A DNA stretch of 64,000 nucleotides, taken from NCBI GenBank assembly GCA_947446595.1, contig CANFGS010000004.1, positions 1-64,000 on the forward strand, written 5' to 3'. The stretch comes from Neisseriaceae bacterium. Its GTDB lineage: Bacteria; Pseudomonadota; Gammaproteobacteria; Burkholderiales; UBA11063. Position 1 is the stretch's first letter, and the number at the start of each line of letters is the position of its first letter. Below, one piece after another: positions 1-10,251 of this stretch. The position numbers were made by a program, and so were the translations under genes. The notes beneath the pieces were generated by a model. The model was not told where the DNA came from and did no database searches. It saw nothing but the letters and a program-made list of their open reading frames with translations.

Positions 1-79
1 GCTCCGATAATTGAATGTCTTGCTTTATTGATGTTGCAATATATCTTAAATTAATTGGTTGACCTGTAATTCTATACAT
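1..79 (-). CDS. Unknown protein, N-terminal fragment (runs off the window edge)
   Basis: An open minus-strand frame begins with ATG at position 79 and stays open to the window edge, giving 26 residues that start MYRITGQPINLRYIA. A good ribosome-binding site (AGGAG on the minus strand, about 90-94) lies six or so bases before the ATG, which is why I take this as a real gene start and not chance. Too little is present to assign a family. The gene is divergent from rpmE, so the space between 80 and 296 must hold promoters for both directions. Confidence 0.45.
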   Translation of the reverse strand, partial: MYRITGQPINLRYIATSIKQDIQLSE

Positions 80-178
80 AAAAAATCTCCTAAAATAATT
101 AATAGTTATTTTATCAAGATTTTCCAGTATCTATTCTAGCTTTTACAACTAGCTGGAGAAGGTTGACTCATCTACCCA

Positions 179-208
179 TTGCAAAGCGAATGCATTTTAT
201 GATACAAT
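179..208 (+). promoter_or_regulatory. Probable sigma70 promoter of rpmE
   Basis: TTGCAA at 179-184 and TACAAT at 203-208 are separated by 18 bases, and TG at 200-201 makes it an extended -10. It lies about 90 bases before the rpmE start. This is a pattern match only. Confidence 0.45.
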
Positions 209-296
209 AACGGTAATTTCAAGTGAATACAATGATGTCGTTTGATGCCAAACGATGCTAACCAATCACTTGATGCATTTTTTAAAGGTAGCTGTT

Positions 297-524
297 ATGA
301 AAGCTTCAGTTCATCCTTCTTACAAAGAAGTGGCAGTTACTTGTAGTTGTGGTAATAAATTTACCACTCAGTCAACGTTAGCTAAAGATACTTTACATAT
401 TGAAGTATGCTCAGTTTGTCATCCGTTTTACTCTGGTAAACAGCGTTTAGTGGATAGCGCGGGGCGTGTGGATAAATTCCGCCAGAAATATGCATCGTTT
501 AGTAAACGAACTTCTACGAAGTAA
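297..524 (+). CDS. rpmE: 50S ribosomal protein L31, zinc-binding form
   Basis: Protein of the large ribosomal subunit, 75 residues, starting [12 protein letters not shown], which is the family's typical N-terminus. Four cysteines at C16, C18, C38 and C41 (C-x-C ... C-x2-C) are the zinc ligands of the 'C+' L31 form, as opposed to the zinc-free paralogue made under zinc starvation. The frame is open from 255, but I chose ATG 297 because the family begins there and AAAGGTAG (285-292) is a proper ribosome-binding site. The gene stands alone with its own promoter and terminator. Confidence 0.95.
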   Translation: MKASVHPSYKEVAVTCSCGNKFTTQSTLAKDTLHIEVCSVCHPFYSGKQRLVDSAGRVDKFRQKYASFSKRTSTK

Positions 525-540
525 TCTTTCAAAATCTGTT

Positions 541-572
541 AAAATGGGTAGCTAGAAATAGTTACCCATTTT
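541..572 (+). terminator. Hairpin terminator after rpmE
   Basis: A near-perfect stem pairs AAAATGGGTAGCTA (541-554) with the bases at 559-572 around a GAAA tetraloop at 555-558, with one G-T wobble. It ends in T-rich sequence (TTTTATT). It is placed 16 bases after the rpmE stop and just before the next gene. Confidence 0.75.
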
Positions 573-584
573 ATTAGGTGCATT

Positions 585-2219
585 ATGCTTACTTATAACC
601 CAATTAAAAAACCCAAACGTAAAGATAGACCATGGCTATTGTTTGTTATGAGCCTTATCTGGGTTCTTGGTACAGCTTTTTTTCATTCACCTTGGGAACC
701 GTACGAAACATTTGTATTTGCTGTAGTTAAAGGAATTATCCAAAATCACTCTTGGCTCGTACCGTATGTGTCAAATCTACCTTATCTTGAGATCCAACCA
801 TTTTATTTCTGGATCTATTCCGCTTTTCTTAAGCTCTTTAATATTAATAACATCTATAGCATTGCTAATTCGATTCGACTTATTAATACTTTAATCATAT
901 TTGCAATAGTGATAATCTCTGCACGGATTGGGTCAAATCTGAGTGCTTTTAAAAATGGACGTACTGTTGTTTTAATTCTAATTAGCTCCATCGGGTTTAT
1001 CAATAACGCTTATCAGCTATCCCCAGATATATTGACACTTCTTGGATTTTGTCTTTACATTTATGCTCTTCAACTTCATAGAAATTTACCAGGAATCTCG
1101 GGGTGGTTATTATTTTTAGGGCTACTATTTATTTCGATAAATTTTACCTGTGAGTTTATTCTTATTGCATTGTTATTGTTAATTATTCTACCTATGGTTG
1201 ATAAATATTGGCAAACTAAAAGTTATTTTTTAACTATTATTATCGGAATAGCAATGTTTGGGGTGATATTCTTTCTATATTGTTATCAATTGCACGCAGT
1301 CAATGCTGATTTTTATACCCAATGGCAGAATCGTTATGGTACGCTACATAATCCTGATGGGTATAGCTTTTCGAGGCAGTTATTTAATGTATTAGCTATT
1401 TTGAGCTGGTATACAGTTCCGGGCTGGTTATTAGTAATTTGGAGTATTTATAAACGCCGTATGCGGTTATTTAAAGATAAAATTATAGAAGTCAATATTA
1501 TTCTTGCAATCCTAATTTTTATTTTCGCTTTGCTTGGTGGTCGTAGTATTGAAGGTGTTATATTTCCTATTTTATTACCCATAGTATTTATCGCATCTCT
1601 TGAAATTGACACTATGAGAATTAGTATAGTTTCACTTCTAAATTGGTTTAGTATTTGTATCTTTGGTGTAATTGGTATAGCTATTTGGCTAGTATATATT
1701 GCATTTAATTTGGGTCAACCAAAACAACTGGTTAATTATATTTTGCAGTTTACCCAAGATTATCAGTATACTTTTAATATCTGGCAGCTAAGCCTTGCTA
1801 TACTAATCACTTTTATTTGGCTATTTATGATTACGCGCCGTCATATACGTGGGCGTGAATTGGTAACAAACTGGGCGAGCTCCACTACCTATGTTTTAAT
1901 ATTATTCTTATCTCTTTGTCTACCATGTTTTGATGCAATATTGTCTTTTAAACCTTTGGTATTTAAAAGTTTGCCATATCTTGATCGCAAGGCTTGTATT
2001 GTTACCAACTCTGAGTACAGTAGCCAAGCTGCTCTTTGGTATTATTATGCTGATCTTAATTTGGTACCTAGTTTTGTGAATCTTAATTTTAGTGTATGTA
2101 ATCAAGCTGTTGTTGCAACATATGATGAAAGTATAATTGATAAAAGTCAGTGGAATATTGTATGGCAAGGCAAACGCCCAATTGATAAAAAGGTTTATTA
2201 TGTGATAAAACATAAATAA
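585..2219 (+). CDS. ArnT/PMT-like membrane glycosyltransferase (GT-C fold)
   Basis: A 544-residue polytopic inner-membrane protein with about a dozen hydrophobic segments, the first at residues 16-33, and a soluble C-terminal tail of roughly 80 residues. The first outer loop carries W37-E38-P39-Y40-E41, in the position where ArnT and protein mannosyltransferases hold the acidic catalytic residues. That supports transfer of a sugar from a polyprenyl-phosphate donor to a lipid or glycan on the periplasmic side. ArnT itself acts on lipid A, but the substrate here cannot be told, and the first-loop motif is diverged from the usual D-E-x-R-Y. It follows the rpmE terminator, with TAGGTG before the ATG, and looks monocistronic. 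Confidence 0.65.
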   Translation: MLTYNPIKKPKRKDRPWLLFVMSLIWVLGTAFFHSPWEPYETFVFAVVKGIIQNHSWLVPYVSNLPYLEIQPFYFWIYSAFLKLFNINNIYSIANSIRLINTLIIFAIVIISARIGSNLSAFKNGRTVVLILISSIGFINNAYQLSPDILTLLGFCLYIYALQLHRNLPGISGWLLFLGLLFISINFTCEFILIALLLLIILPMVDKYWQTKSYFLTIIIGIAMFGVIFFLYCYQLHAVNADFYTQWQNRYGTLHNPDGYSFSRQLFNVLAILSWYTVPGWLLVIWSIYKRRMRLFKDKIIEVNIILAILIFIFALLGGRSIEGVIFPILLPIVFIASLEIDTMRISIVSLLNWFSICIFGVIGIAIWLVYIAFNLGQPKQLVNYILQFTQDYQYTFNIWQLSLAILITFIWLFMITRRHIRGRELVTNWASSTTYVLILFLSLCLPCFDAILSFKPLVFKSLPYLDRKACIVTNSEYSSQAALWYYYADLNLVPSFVNLNFSVCNQAVVATYDESIIDKSQWNIVWQGKRPIDKKVYYVIKHK

Positions 2220-2261
2220 ATTGATGTTGTTCTGCCGCATAATACTTAGAGTTAGTTATGT

Positions 2262-2267
2262 TATAAT
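2262..2267 (+). promoter_or_regulatory. Extended -10 promoter element before the peptide transporter
   Basis: TG-T-TATAAT (2259-2267) is a perfect -10 with the extended TGN motif. No convincing -35 is seen 17-18 bases upstream. It leaves a leader of about 25 bases to the ATG at 2298. Confidence 0.45.
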
Positions 2268-2297
2268 TGGGGGATAATAAGTTTTGGAGTATTGCTA

Positions 2298-3725
2298 ATG
2301 CAGATGGGTCATAGTCAACCTAAAGGGTTTTCGATATTTTTCCTCACAGAAATGTGGGAACGCTACGGCTTTTATGTTATTCAAACTGTGTTGGTATTTT
2401 ATCTACTACAGCGTTTACATCTAAATGATAGTCAAACTTATATAATAGTTGGCTCTTTTACAGCACTTGCCTATATCAACTCTTTATTTGGTGGACTTAT
2501 CGCTGATAGATTTATTGGTTATGATAAGGCAGTTACCATTGGTGGTGTAATGCTTCTTATTGGTTATGCTATTCTTGGTGTTGGTAAGACTCTACCGCCA
2601 ATAGCCCTAGGGTTAGCTTGTGTTACCGCTGGTACTGGGATGCTAAAACCAAATGTATCAAGCATGTTAAGTATATTATATAAAAACGGAGACCCACGTA
2701 AAGATGCTGGATATACTCTATACTATGTAGGTATCTATGTTGGAGCAACAAGTGGTGGACTTCTTGGGGGTTATCTCCAAACTTGGTTTAATTGGCAGGC
2801 ATCTTTTGCTTCATCTGCTCTAGGTATAGTATTTGCTTTAGCGATTTTTAGTTATGGTATAAAAAAACATAAGCTTACAGATCATCGGCATACCAATATT
2901 TCTTCGATGGATATTCTAAAATCTCTTGCAAGCGTTTTGGTTTTGGTAGTAATTTCCTATTTTGTACTTCAATCCCAGACTCTATCATTAATTTATTTTG
3001 CATTAATTGCTGTATTTTGTCTGAGTTTTGTCTTATATCATATACTTACTTCAACTGGTGTTGTTCGTAGTAAATTAATTGCATTTTTATTCCTGATTTT
3101 TTTATCTGTACTTTATTGGGCTATATACTTCCAACAGTTTTTTTCTATAGGGTTAGCGACACAGCGTACAGTACAGCTTAGTGTACCTGAAAGCGCAGTT
3201 CCCGCAATAGAGAGTTTTGGAGTTATTATATTTGGCCCAATAATTAATTATATTTGGTTTAAATTTCAAGATATGGGGCGCTCAGTATCTATAGCAGCTA
3301 AATTTAGCTTTGGGTTCTTATATAATAGTATATGCTTTTTGGTATTAGCAGGTGGGATGTACTATGCTTATAAATCTGGTGTGTATTTAAGTATCTGGTT
3401 TATCGTGGTTGCTTATTTATTAGTATCAGTTGGGGAATTATGTTTATCTCCAACAAGCTTATCTATGGTGCCATCTTTAGTTCCAGAGAAACTAACTTCA
3501 GCTATGATGGGTATATCCTTATTATCTATTGGTTTTGGTGGTAAATTAGCTGGGTTTTTAGCTTCAAGTGCTGAGATAAATTTAACTAATAATGGTATGT
3601 CTGATATGAAGTATACCTATATGAAATCATTTTTTAGTTATTTTATAATTAGTTTATTGACTTTTTTTGTCGCTATTGCCTTAAAAAAATTTATAACTAA
3701 ATTAATTGAAGCAAAGGTAGAATAA
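2298..3725 (+). CDS. POT/PTR family proton-coupled di/tripeptide transporter
   Basis: A 476-residue major-facilitator protein of the inner membrane that takes up di- and tripeptides with protons. The POT signature E18-x-x-E21-R22 (in LTEMWERYGFY) lies in the first helix, followed by the GGLIADRFIGY loop between helices 2 and 3; both are family hallmarks. About 12-14 hydrophobic segments follow. The frame opens at a TTG at 2292, but ATG 2298 is preferred because GGAG at 2286-2289 is 8 bases away. E. coli relatives are DtpA-D; I do not assign one. The next gene, xseB, begins only 4 bases after its stop, so the two are probably co-transcribed. Confidence 0.88.
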   Translation: MQMGHSQPKGFSIFFLTEMWERYGFYVIQTVLVFYLLQRLHLNDSQTYIIVGSFTALAYINSLFGGLIADRFIGYDKAVTIGGVMLLIGYAILGVGKTLPPIALGLACVTAGTGMLKPNVSSMLSILYKNGDPRKDAGYTLYYVGIYVGATSGGLLGGYLQTWFNWQASFASSALGIVFALAIFSYGIKKHKLTDHRHTNISSMDILKSLASVLVLVVISYFVLQSQTLSLIYFALIAVFCLSFVLYHILTSTGVVRSKLIAFLFLIFLSVLYWAIYFQQFFSIGLATQRTVQLSVPESAVPAIESFGVIIFGPIINYIWFKFQDMGRSVSIAAKFSFGFLYNSICFLVLAGGMYYAYKSGVYLSIWFIVVAYLLVSVGELCLSPTSLSMVPSLVPEKLTSAMMGISLLSIGFGGKLAGFLASSAEINLTNNGMSDMKYTYMKSFFSYFIISLLTFFVAIALKKFITKLIEAKVE

Positions 3726-3729
3726 ATAT

Positions 3730-3969
3730 ATGTCTAAAAAAGCCGTACAATCTAATCTTCCTGAAAATTTTGAACATGCAATTTCTTTACTTGAAGAGGT
3801 TATTAGCGAAATTGAAAATGATGAAATTAAACTCGAAGTTGCTCTAGAAAAATATCAAAATGGAGTTGGGTTGGTTAAATATTGTCAGGATAAACTTAAA
3901 GAAGTGGAGCAAAAAATCAAAATTCTAGATATAGATAGCAATACTCTAAAGGATTTGAGTGTTGAGTAA
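3730..3969 (+). CDS. xseB: Exodeoxyribonuclease VII small subunit
   Basis: A 79-residue subunit of ExoVII, the cytoplasmic nuclease that degrades single-stranded DNA. The core FEHAISLLEEVISEIE followed by KYQNGVGLVKYCQDKLKEVE matches the two-helix family consensus (E-x-A-L-x-x-L-E, then a Y/F-x-x-G-x-x-L motif). XseB is commonly encoded just upstream of ispA and dxs in proteobacteria, exactly as here. Its 3' end overlaps the start of ispA by 11 bases, indicating translational coupling. The large subunit xseA is not in the window. Confidence 0.92.
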   Translation: MSKKAVQSNLPENFEHAISLLEEVISEIENDEIKLEVALEKYQNGVGLVKYCQDKLKEVEQKIKILDIDSNTLKDLSVE

Positions 3970-4840
3970 CTATTCAAATCCAGAAATAATATCGTTAGTT
4001 GAGAAAAAACTCGATAATCTATTATCAAATGACGGTAGAGATTCTTTGTTAATCGAAGCTATGCGCTATTCGACTCTTGATGGTGGTAAACGTATTCGGC
4101 CTCTTTTAACAATTGCTGCTGGTAGTTTAAGCTCCTCTAATATTGATACCCTGATTACTCTTGGTAGTGTTATTGAACTGATACATTGTTATTCACTCAT
4201 TCATGATGACTTACCTGCTATGGATAATGATGATTTAAGGCGTGGACGACCTACTTGTCATAAAAAATATAATGAAGCTATTGCTATTTTGGCGGGGGAT
4301 GCACTACAAACTGAAGCTTTTCGTGTAATTAGTAGTGATCAATTAGACATACCTGCTAATGCTAAACTTAAAATTATTAATCTTATTGCTACTAGTGCTG
4401 GACATGATGGCATGGTAGGTGGACAAGCACTTGATTTGATAAGCACTGGTGAGACATTAAGCTTAGTAGAGTTACAAAATATGCACTCTAGAAAAACTGG
4501 GGCATTGATAAAAGCTGCGATTTTGTGTGGATATTTATCTGGAGACAATTATAAGGATGATATCTATACAAAATTGAATACTGTAGCTGATAATCTAGGT
4601 TTATTGTTTCAAATTGCTGATGATATTTTGGATTTTACCTCAGATACTGTAACCCTTGGTAAAACAGCAAATAAAGACTTTGTTTATAACAAAGCAACCT
4701 ATGTAAATATACTAGGAATAGATGAAGCACAAAATATGGCTCAAAAGCTATATAAGCAAACTTTGACAATTTTAGAATCACTACCAAATAGTAAGCAATT
4801 GGTAGATTTAACTCATTTCATATATGAGCGGAGCAATTAA
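3959..4840 (+). CDS. ispA: Farnesyl diphosphate synthase (short-chain polyprenyl synthase)
   Basis: Condenses isopentenyl and dimethylallyl diphosphate to geranyl and then farnesyl diphosphate, feeding undecaprenyl phosphate, quinone and heme side chains. The first aspartate-rich motif DDLPAMD is at residues 83-89 and the second, DDILD, at 221-225. GKRIRP near residue 45 and the GQALDL stretch also fit. Length (293) is normal. The start is GTG at 3959 or TTG at 3962, both just after AAAGGA (3949-3954); there is no in-frame ATG nearby, so the gene uses a non-ATG start coupled to the end of xseB. It lies 3 bases before dxs. Confidence 0.93.
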   Translation: MLSNYSNPEIISLVEKKLDNLLSNDGRDSLLIEAMRYSTLDGGKRIRPLLTIAAGSLSSSNIDTLITLGSVIELIHCYSLIHDDLPAMDNDDLRRGRPTCHKKYNEAIAILAGDALQTEAFRVISSDQLDIPANAKLKIINLIATSAGHDGMVGGQALDLISTGETLSLVELQNMHSRKTGALIKAAILCGYLSGDNYKDDIYTKLNTVADNLGLLFQIADDILDFTSDTVTLGKTANKDFVYNKATYVNILGIDEAQNMAQKLYKQTLTILESLPNSKQLVDLTHFIYERSN

Positions 4841-4843
4841 TAA

Positions 4844-6697
4844 ATGGATTTTCCACTATTAGATCAAATAAATTATCCAGACGATTTAAGACGTCTTAGA
4901 CAAGATCAGCTATATACTCTATCAAAAGAATTGCGCGAGTTTATCTTGACGACAGTAAGCAATACAGGTGGGCATTTAGCTTCAAATTTAGGAAGTATAG
5001 AGCTATCAATAGCATTACACTATGTTTATAATACCCCTCATGATTTATTAGTTTGGGATGTGGGGCATCAGTCATATTCACATAAGATTCTAACCGGTAG
5101 AAAAAATCAAATGGGTAGCCTTAGACAATACGATGGGTTGGCTGGATTTCCAAAGCGTGATGAGAGCCCATATGATACTTTTGGGGTTGGGCATTCCTCT
5201 ACTTCTATTTCAGCAGCCCTTGGTATGGCGATCGCCAATAAGCAAAAAGGCAAACCAAATAAAACGGTAGCAATTATCGGAGATGGCTCAATGACTGCAG
5301 GACTTGCATTTGAAGGGCTCAATAATGCTGGTTGGTTAGATTCTGATATTTTAGTTATTTTAAATGATAATGAAATGTCAATTTCTGAAAATGTTGGGGC
5401 AATTAGTAGATATTTTTCTAAAATTCTGGCTGGGCGTTTTTATAACTCAGTAAAAAGCACTGCCAATATTGCTCTTAGCTTGATTCCAAGTGTACAAAAA
5501 ATAGCTAGTAAGGTGGAAGAGCATGTTAAGGGTATGGTAATGCCAAGTACTTTCTTTGAAGAGTTTGGTTTTAATTATATTGGACCAATTGATGGGCATG
5601 ATATTGATGAGTTAGTAGATACACTTAGTAGAATTAAAGAATTATCTGGCCCTCAGTTTTTACATATAGTTACCAAAAAAGGTCAAGGTTATAAGTTGGC
5701 TGAAAATAACCCAATCGGTTATCATGGAGTGACGAAATTTAACCCGAATGAGGGTATGATGGGTACTAAAGCTGTAAGTAATTTAACCTATACCCAAGTA
5801 TTTGGTAAGTGGTTATGCGATATGGCTAAAACTGAGACGGATTTTATCGCAATCACTCCAGCTATGAGGGAAGGTTCTGGAATGGTAGAGTTTGCAAAAG
5901 CCTATCCCGACAAGTTTTTTGATGTAGGTATCGCTGAACAGCATGCTATTACTTTTGCGGCAGGCGCAGCTACGCAAGGTATTAAACCAATAGTTGCAAT
6001 CTATTCGACATTTTTACAAAGAGGGTATGACCAACTAGTTCATGATGTAGCTATTCAAAATCTGCCAGTTATGTTTGCTATTGATAGAGCGGGTATAGTA
6101 GGGGCTGATGGGCCAACTCATATTGGCACTTTTGATTATTCTTTTATGCGTTGTATTCCTAATCTAATTCTAATGGCACCAAGTAACGAAGATGAATGCT
6201 ATCAAATGTTATGGACAGCTTATAAAACTAATAGCCCATGTGCAGTTCGTTATCCACGCGCTACGGGTAATGGTAGTATTATTAATGAGAAGATGCAGTT
6301 ATTAACTATTGGTAAAGGTGAAGTTACAAGGCAAGGTACTAAGATTGCAATTTTATCTTTTGGAACTATGCTTGATATTGGTATTCAAGTAGCAAATACT
6401 ATCGAAGCAACCTTATGTAATATGCGCTTTATCAAACCATTAGATACTGATTTGATTAAAGAAATAGCGTTAAATCATGATTATATTGTGACTTTGGAAG
6501 AGAATGTAGTAATGGGTGGCGCTGGAAGTGCATGTAATGAAGCCTTGCAAGAATTTGGCATACTAAAACCAGTATTAAACTTGGGAGTGCATGATGATTT
6601 TCCTCCGCATGGAGATCAAAAAACATTAATGAAAACAGAAGGCTTAGATGTAGATGGAATACTTCTAGCAATTAAGAAAAGGTTTGGTGATGCTTAA
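4844..6697 (+). CDS. dxs: 1-deoxy-D-xylulose-5-phosphate synthase
   Basis: Thiamine-diphosphate enzyme joining pyruvate and glyceraldehyde 3-phosphate, the first and rate-limiting step of the MEP isoprenoid pathway. The N-terminal half carries the TPP-binding motif GDGSMTAG (146-153) ending in NDNEM about 30 residues on. The middle transketolase-like domain has [13 protein letters not shown] and [13 protein letters not shown]. The C-terminal transketolase domain ([16 protein letters not shown]) is intact. Length 617 is normal. It sits directly after ispA, so early and later isoprenoid steps are co-transcribed. The 3' end overlaps rpiA by 8 bases. Confidence 0.97.
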   Translation: MDFPLLDQINYPDDLRRLRQDQLYTLSKELREFILTTVSNTGGHLASNLGSIELSIALHYVYNTPHDLLVWDVGHQSYSHKILTGRKNQMGSLRQYDGLAGFPKRDESPYDTFGVGHSSTSISAALGMAIANKQKGKPNKTVAIIGDGSMTAGLAFEGLNNAGWLDSDILVILNDNEMSISENVGAISRYFSKILAGRFYNSVKSTANIALSLIPSVQKIASKVEEHVKGMVMPSTFFEEFGFNYIGPIDGHDIDELVDTLSRIKELSGPQFLHIVTKKGQGYKLAENNPIGYHGVTKFNPNEGMMGTKAVSNLTYTQVFGKWLCDMAKTETDFIAITPAMREGSGMVEFAKAYPDKFFDVGIAEQHAITFAAGAATQGIKPIVAIYSTFLQRGYDQLVHDVAIQNLPVMFAIDRAGIVGADGPTHIGTFDYSFMRCIPNLILMAPSNEDECYQMLWTAYKTNSPCAVRYPRATGNGSIINEKMQLLTIGKGEVTRQGTKIAILSFGTMLDIGIQVANTIEATLCNMRFIKPLDTDLIKEIALNHDYIVTLEENVVMGGAGSACNEALQEFGILKPVLNLGVHDDFPPHGDQKTLMKTEGLDVDGILLAIKKRFGDA

Positions 6698-7367
6698 TCA
6701 AGATGAATTAAAAAAACTTTGTGGTGAATATGCCTTTAAATATGTAGAAGAAGGTATGATTATCGGGGTCGGTACTGGCTCAACTGTCAAGTATTTTATT
6801 GATAAACTAGGTAGTTATAAAGATATGATAAAAGGTGCAGTATCTAGTTCCGAGCAATCAACTATATTACTTAAAGAATATGGTATCCCAGTTTTTGATC
6901 TAAATAGTGTGGGCGAACTCGATATTTATATTGATGGAGCTGATGAGATTAACCATCATCTACAGATGATCAAAGGTGGTGGTGCAGCTCTTACTCGTGA
7001 AAAGATTATAGCTGCGGCAAGTAAGAAGTTTATCTGTGTTGCTGATGAGTCAAAATATGTGATGAAACTAGGTAAATTTCCATTGCCAGTAGAAGTAATT
7101 CCGATGGCAAGAAGCTATGTTGCTCGTGAGATTGTAAAACTAGGTGGAATGCCTAATTGGCGCCAAGGTGTAGTAACTGATAATGGTAATTGGATACTTG
7201 ATGTACATAATTTAGATATTGTATTACCAATTGAATTAGAGCAAAAATTAAATGCTATCGTTGGGATAGTTACTAATGGCTTATTTGCAAGACGTTTTGC
7301 TAATGAACTGGTATTAGCTAGGAAAGATGGTAGTATTGAAGTAATTAAGGGTAGTATTAATGACTAA
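6690..7367 (+). CDS. rpiA: Ribose-5-phosphate isomerase A
   Basis: Interconverts ribose 5-phosphate and ribulose 5-phosphate in the non-oxidative pentose phosphate pathway. The phosphate loop GVGTGSTV (about 25-32), the DGADE motif at 82-86 and [11 protein letters not shown] around 93-103 are the family's active-site signatures. 225 residues is standard. The frame is open from a TTG at 6684, but ATG 6690 follows AAAGG (6678-6682) at a normal distance. It overlaps dxs by 8 bases and ppx by 8 bases, so the three are translated as a coupled set. Confidence 0.95.
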   Translation: MLNQDELKKLCGEYAFKYVEEGMIIGVGTGSTVKYFIDKLGSYKDMIKGAVSSSEQSTILLKEYGIPVFDLNSVGELDIYIDGADEINHHLQMIKGGGAALTREKIIAAASKKFICVADESKYVMKLGKFPLPVEVIPMARSYVAREIVKLGGMPNWRQGVVTDNGNWILDVHNLDIVLPIELEQKLNAIVGIVTNGLFARRFANELVLARKDGSIEVIKGSIND

Positions 7368-8871
7368 TGAATTATTAGCTACAGTTGATTTGGGTTCTAA
7401 TAGCTTTCGGTTGTTGATTGGCAAGATTGATGATAATGGTGCTATCTACGTGGTTGATGAGATTAAAGAGACTGTACGTTTGGCTGGTGGACTTGATGCC
7501 AATAATAATTTAAATAGAGAATCACAAGCTTTGGCTCTTGATGTGTTGTCAAGATTTAGTGAACGCTTGATAGAGTTTAATAGAAGCCAGGTGCGAGTTG
7601 TAGCAACTAGTACGCTTAGGGTTGCAGCTAATGCAAATGAGTTTATATCTAAAGCTAACAAAATACTTGGCTTTAAGATTGAGGTTATCTCTGGTAATGA
7701 AGAGGCTAGACTTATTTATATTGGTGCTGTGCATTCTTTGGAGCATACTTTGGATAAGCGCTTAGTTATTGATATTGGTGGTGGTTCTACTGAATTTGTT
7801 ATTGGTAGTGGTTATGACCCACAAATTATGGAGAGTGTGACTATGGGGTGTGTATCCTTTAGTAATCGCTATTTTGAAGATGGTGAACTAACTGAGGCTA
7901 ATTTTGATAATGCAATTTATGCAGCGCGTAGTAAAATTCAGACGATGGAGTATTTGTTTGCAGATCATGAGTGGGTTCTAGCAATAGGTACGTCAGGTAC
8001 TGCAAAATCATTATATGATCTATGTATAGAGTATGGTTATGCCGATCATATTACACTTGATGGCTTATACAAGATTAAAAAACTGATGATCAAGCATAAA
8101 AAAAGTAAACACCTAAACTTAAATGGTCTAAAAGAAGATCGTAGAGCAGTTATTCCTGGTGGGTTAGCTATTATGATAGCTATTTTGGAAGAACTAAAAG
8201 TGAGTGATATGAGTATTGCTGACGGAGCTCTTCGTGAAGGAGTAATGTATGATCTTCTTGGACGTAAAAGTAACCAAGATTTAAGGGTTAGTACGGTAAA
8301 AAGTCTAAAAAGACGTTATTCAATTGATGAAGAACAGTCAATGCGAGTTGCAAATTTAGCTCTTTATTTATGTAAAGAACTAAATGGTGGGGGAATGTTT
8401 GAGGCAAATTATCTCCAGCGGTTAGAATGGGCGTGTGAATTATATGAAATTGGGCTTAGTATTTCGCACAATGACTACCATAAACATGGTTCATATATAT
8501 TAAGAAATGCTGATATGGCTGGGTTTTCACAGCCTGAACAAAAATTTATGGCGGATTTGGTACGTTCTCATAGAGGTGGATTATCAAAAGCCTGCACGAG
8601 TATACGTCTAACAAGAAAGATTAAAATTAGATTTTTGTTAATGATGTTATCGTTTCGTTTAAGTGTTATTCTAAATCGTAATCGTAAAGAAATATCAAAT
8701 GGTGTTATTAAACGTATCAATATTATTGACAAAAATTCTTTTCAATTTATAGTAGATCAGCAATGGTTGCAGCAAAACCCATTAACTATGTACTCACTTA
8801 ATGAAGAGTTTGAACAATGGAGAGCGTTAGATTTTAATATTGAGCTAGTTGCAATTTATGTTAAAGCATAA
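7360..8871 (+). CDS. ppx: Exopolyphosphatase / guanosine pentaphosphate phosphohydrolase (Ppx/GppA)
   Basis: Releases phosphate from polyphosphate ends and/or converts pppGpp to ppGpp. The ASKHA-fold N-terminal domain shows phosphate-1 motif [13 protein letters not shown] (9-21), the NEEARLIY motif with the catalytic Glu near residue 112, and phosphate-2 [12 protein letters not shown] around 138-149. The C-terminal part (about 310-500) is the HD-like domain typical of the long form. 503 residues matches E. coli Ppx (513) and GppA (494); sequence alone does not separate the two. It overlaps rpiA by 8 bases and pabB by 14. Confidence 0.88.
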   Translation: MTNELLATVDLGSNSFRLLIGKIDDNGAIYVVDEIKETVRLAGGLDANNNLNRESQALALDVLSRFSERLIEFNRSQVRVVATSTLRVAANANEFISKANKILGFKIEVISGNEEARLIYIGAVHSLEHTLDKRLVIDIGGGSTEFVIGSGYDPQIMESVTMGCVSFSNRYFEDGELTEANFDNAIYAARSKIQTMEYLFADHEWVLAIGTSGTAKSLYDLCIEYGYADHITLDGLYKIKKLMIKHKKSKHLNLNGLKEDRRAVIPGGLAIMIAILEELKVSDMSIADGALREGVMYDLLGRKSNQDLRVSTVKSLKRRYSIDEEQSMRVANLALYLCKELNGGGMFEANYLQRLEWACELYEIGLSISHNDYHKHGSYILRNADMAGFSQPEQKFMADLVRSHRGGLSKACTSIRLTRKIKIRFLLMMLSFRLSVILNRNRKEISNGVIKRINIIDKNSFQFIVDQQWLQQNPLTMYSLNEEFEQWRALDFNIELVAIYVKA

Positions 8872-10192
8872 AATACTACCTTATATAAATCCACAGCAGA
8901 TATTTAATTTAGTCGCAAAGTGTCCCGGTAGTATTTTTTTAGATAGTAGTCTAGTGCATTCGCACTATGGGAGATATAGTTATATCTTAGTTAATCCGCA
9001 ACAAGAGTTTATTGCTAATAGCAGGTCATTAATACAAGATGATTTGGTGATTTGGAATAATATTCTCAAGCAATATAAAAGTGAAATAAATAAAGAATTA
9101 CCACCTTTTACTGGTGGTTTATGTGGTTATTTAAGTTATGATTTATCAAAACAGATAGAGTCTATCCCCGGGGCTAGAGCTAATACTGTACCTGATTATA
9201 TATTGGGTTTATATAATCAGGTATTTGCTTTTGACCATATCAAAGAGCAATGTTTTATTATGGTAAATTCATTTGATGGAGCTGATACAGAAGCTCTTTT
9301 AGATAGCCTACTAAATCTATATAATCAAGCCACAAGTACATTAGTTGTTAATGAATTATTACCATTAGTGAATCTAAAATCAAATTATACACAAACACAG
9401 TATATAGAAAAAGTAGAAGCGGCTAAGGAGTATATACTTAATGGGGATATTTTTGAAGTAAATTTATCCCAATGTTTTAGTGCTAGGCTTCAATCAGATT
9501 ATCCGCTCAATCTACTATATAAAAGACTTCGTAGTATTAATCAAGTACCTTTTGGTGCGTATCTGAATTTGGGCAATGTTAAGATTCTATCAGCCTCCCC
9601 AGAGCGGTTTTTATCTATCAAAGGTAGGCACATTGAGACTAGACCAATAAAGGGTACTACTTCAAGAAGTAGTGACCCTGTTCTTGATAAACAATTAATT
9701 CAGAGGCTACAGAATAGTGTCAAAGATAGAGCTGAGAATATAATGATAGTTGATCTCATGCGAAATGACTTGTCAAAGATTTGTACTCCAAGTAGTGTTA
9801 GAGTTAGTTCATTATGTGAGATTGAATCATTGAGTAATTTACACCATTTGGTATCAGTAGTAGAGGGTGATTTGAAGCCAGATAGATCAGTTTTGGATAT
9901 TATACCGGCGTGTTTTCCTGGTGGGTCGATTACTGGAGCACCTAAGATTCGAGCTATGCAGATAATAGAGGATCTTGAAGATAGTAGTCGTGGGGTTTAC
10001 TGCGGTTGTATCGGCTATTTTGGGTTTAATGGTAATGTTGATTTATCAATAGCAATTCGAACTATTGTTGTTAATAATGATATTTTAAGTTTTAATGTAG
10101 GAGGTGCGGTTACTCTTGATTCTGACTCTTTGAACGAATATAACGAAACTCTTATAAAAGCCCAAAAACTAATCGAAGCAATCACTGCATAG
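8858..10192 (+). CDS. pabB: Aminodeoxychorismate synthase component I
   Basis: Converts chorismate with ammonia to 4-amino-4-deoxychorismate, the precursor of p-aminobenzoate for folate. The chorismate-binding domain carries NIMIVDLMRNDLSKIC and GSITGAPKIRAMQIIE. The decisive site is RPIKGT: Lys265 (from ATG 8858) is the lysine of aminodeoxychorismate synthase, whereas anthranilate synthase TrpE has Ala (PIAGT) there. The frame opens at a TTG at 8849, but ATG 8858 is the better start. It overlaps ppx by 14 bases. The partner amidotransferase pabA and the lyase pabC are not in the window. Folate genes folBK and folP lie 29 kb away. Confidence 0.9.
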   Translation: MLKHKILPYINPQQIFNLVAKCPGSIFLDSSLVHSHYGRYSYILVNPQQEFIANSRSLIQDDLVIWNNILKQYKSEINKELPPFTGGLCGYLSYDLSKQIESIPGARANTVPDYILGLYNQVFAFDHIKEQCFIMVNSFDGADTEALLDSLLNLYNQATSTLVVNELLPLVNLKSNYTQTQYIEKVEAAKEYILNGDIFEVNLSQCFSARLQSDYPLNLLYKRLRSINQVPFGAYLNLGNVKILSASPERFLSIKGRHIETRPIKGTTSRSSDPVLDKQLIQRLQNSVKDRAENIMIVDLMRNDLSKICTPSSVRVSSLCEIESLSNLHHLVSVVEGDLKPDRSVLDIIPACFPGGSITGAPKIRAMQIIEDLEDSSRGVYCGCIGYFGFNGNVDLSIAIRTIVVNNDILSFNVGGAVTLDSDSLNEYNETLIKAQKLIEAITA

Positions 10193-10231
10193 GTTGAAAG
10201 GGCTGTTTTTTATCTAAAATTTGTGATTTTA

Positions 10232-10240
10232 TGCTATAAT
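10232..10240 (+). promoter_or_regulatory. Extended -10 promoter of the riboflavin operon
   Basis: TG-C-TATAAT at 10232-10240 is an ideal extended -10 element located 11 bases before the FMN riboswitch, so transcription would begin almost exactly at the aptamer's 5' end. The -35 region is weak. Confidence 0.6.
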
Positions 10241-10251
10241 ACTTACATATT

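Noticed and set aside
255-296. Earlier start for rpmE adding 14 residues
   Set aside because: L31 begins MKxxxHP; the upstream residues are not family-like and the proper ribosome-binding site is at 285-292.
1920-2240. Minus-strand open frame opposite the glycosyltransferase 3' end
   Set aside because: It is a shadow of the plus-strand gene in AT-rich sequence, with no ribosome-binding site or family features.
8858-10192. Assignment as anthranilate synthase TrpE
   Set aside because: PIKGT with Lys265 is the aminodeoxychorismate synthase residue; TrpE has PIAGT. No trp genes are near.
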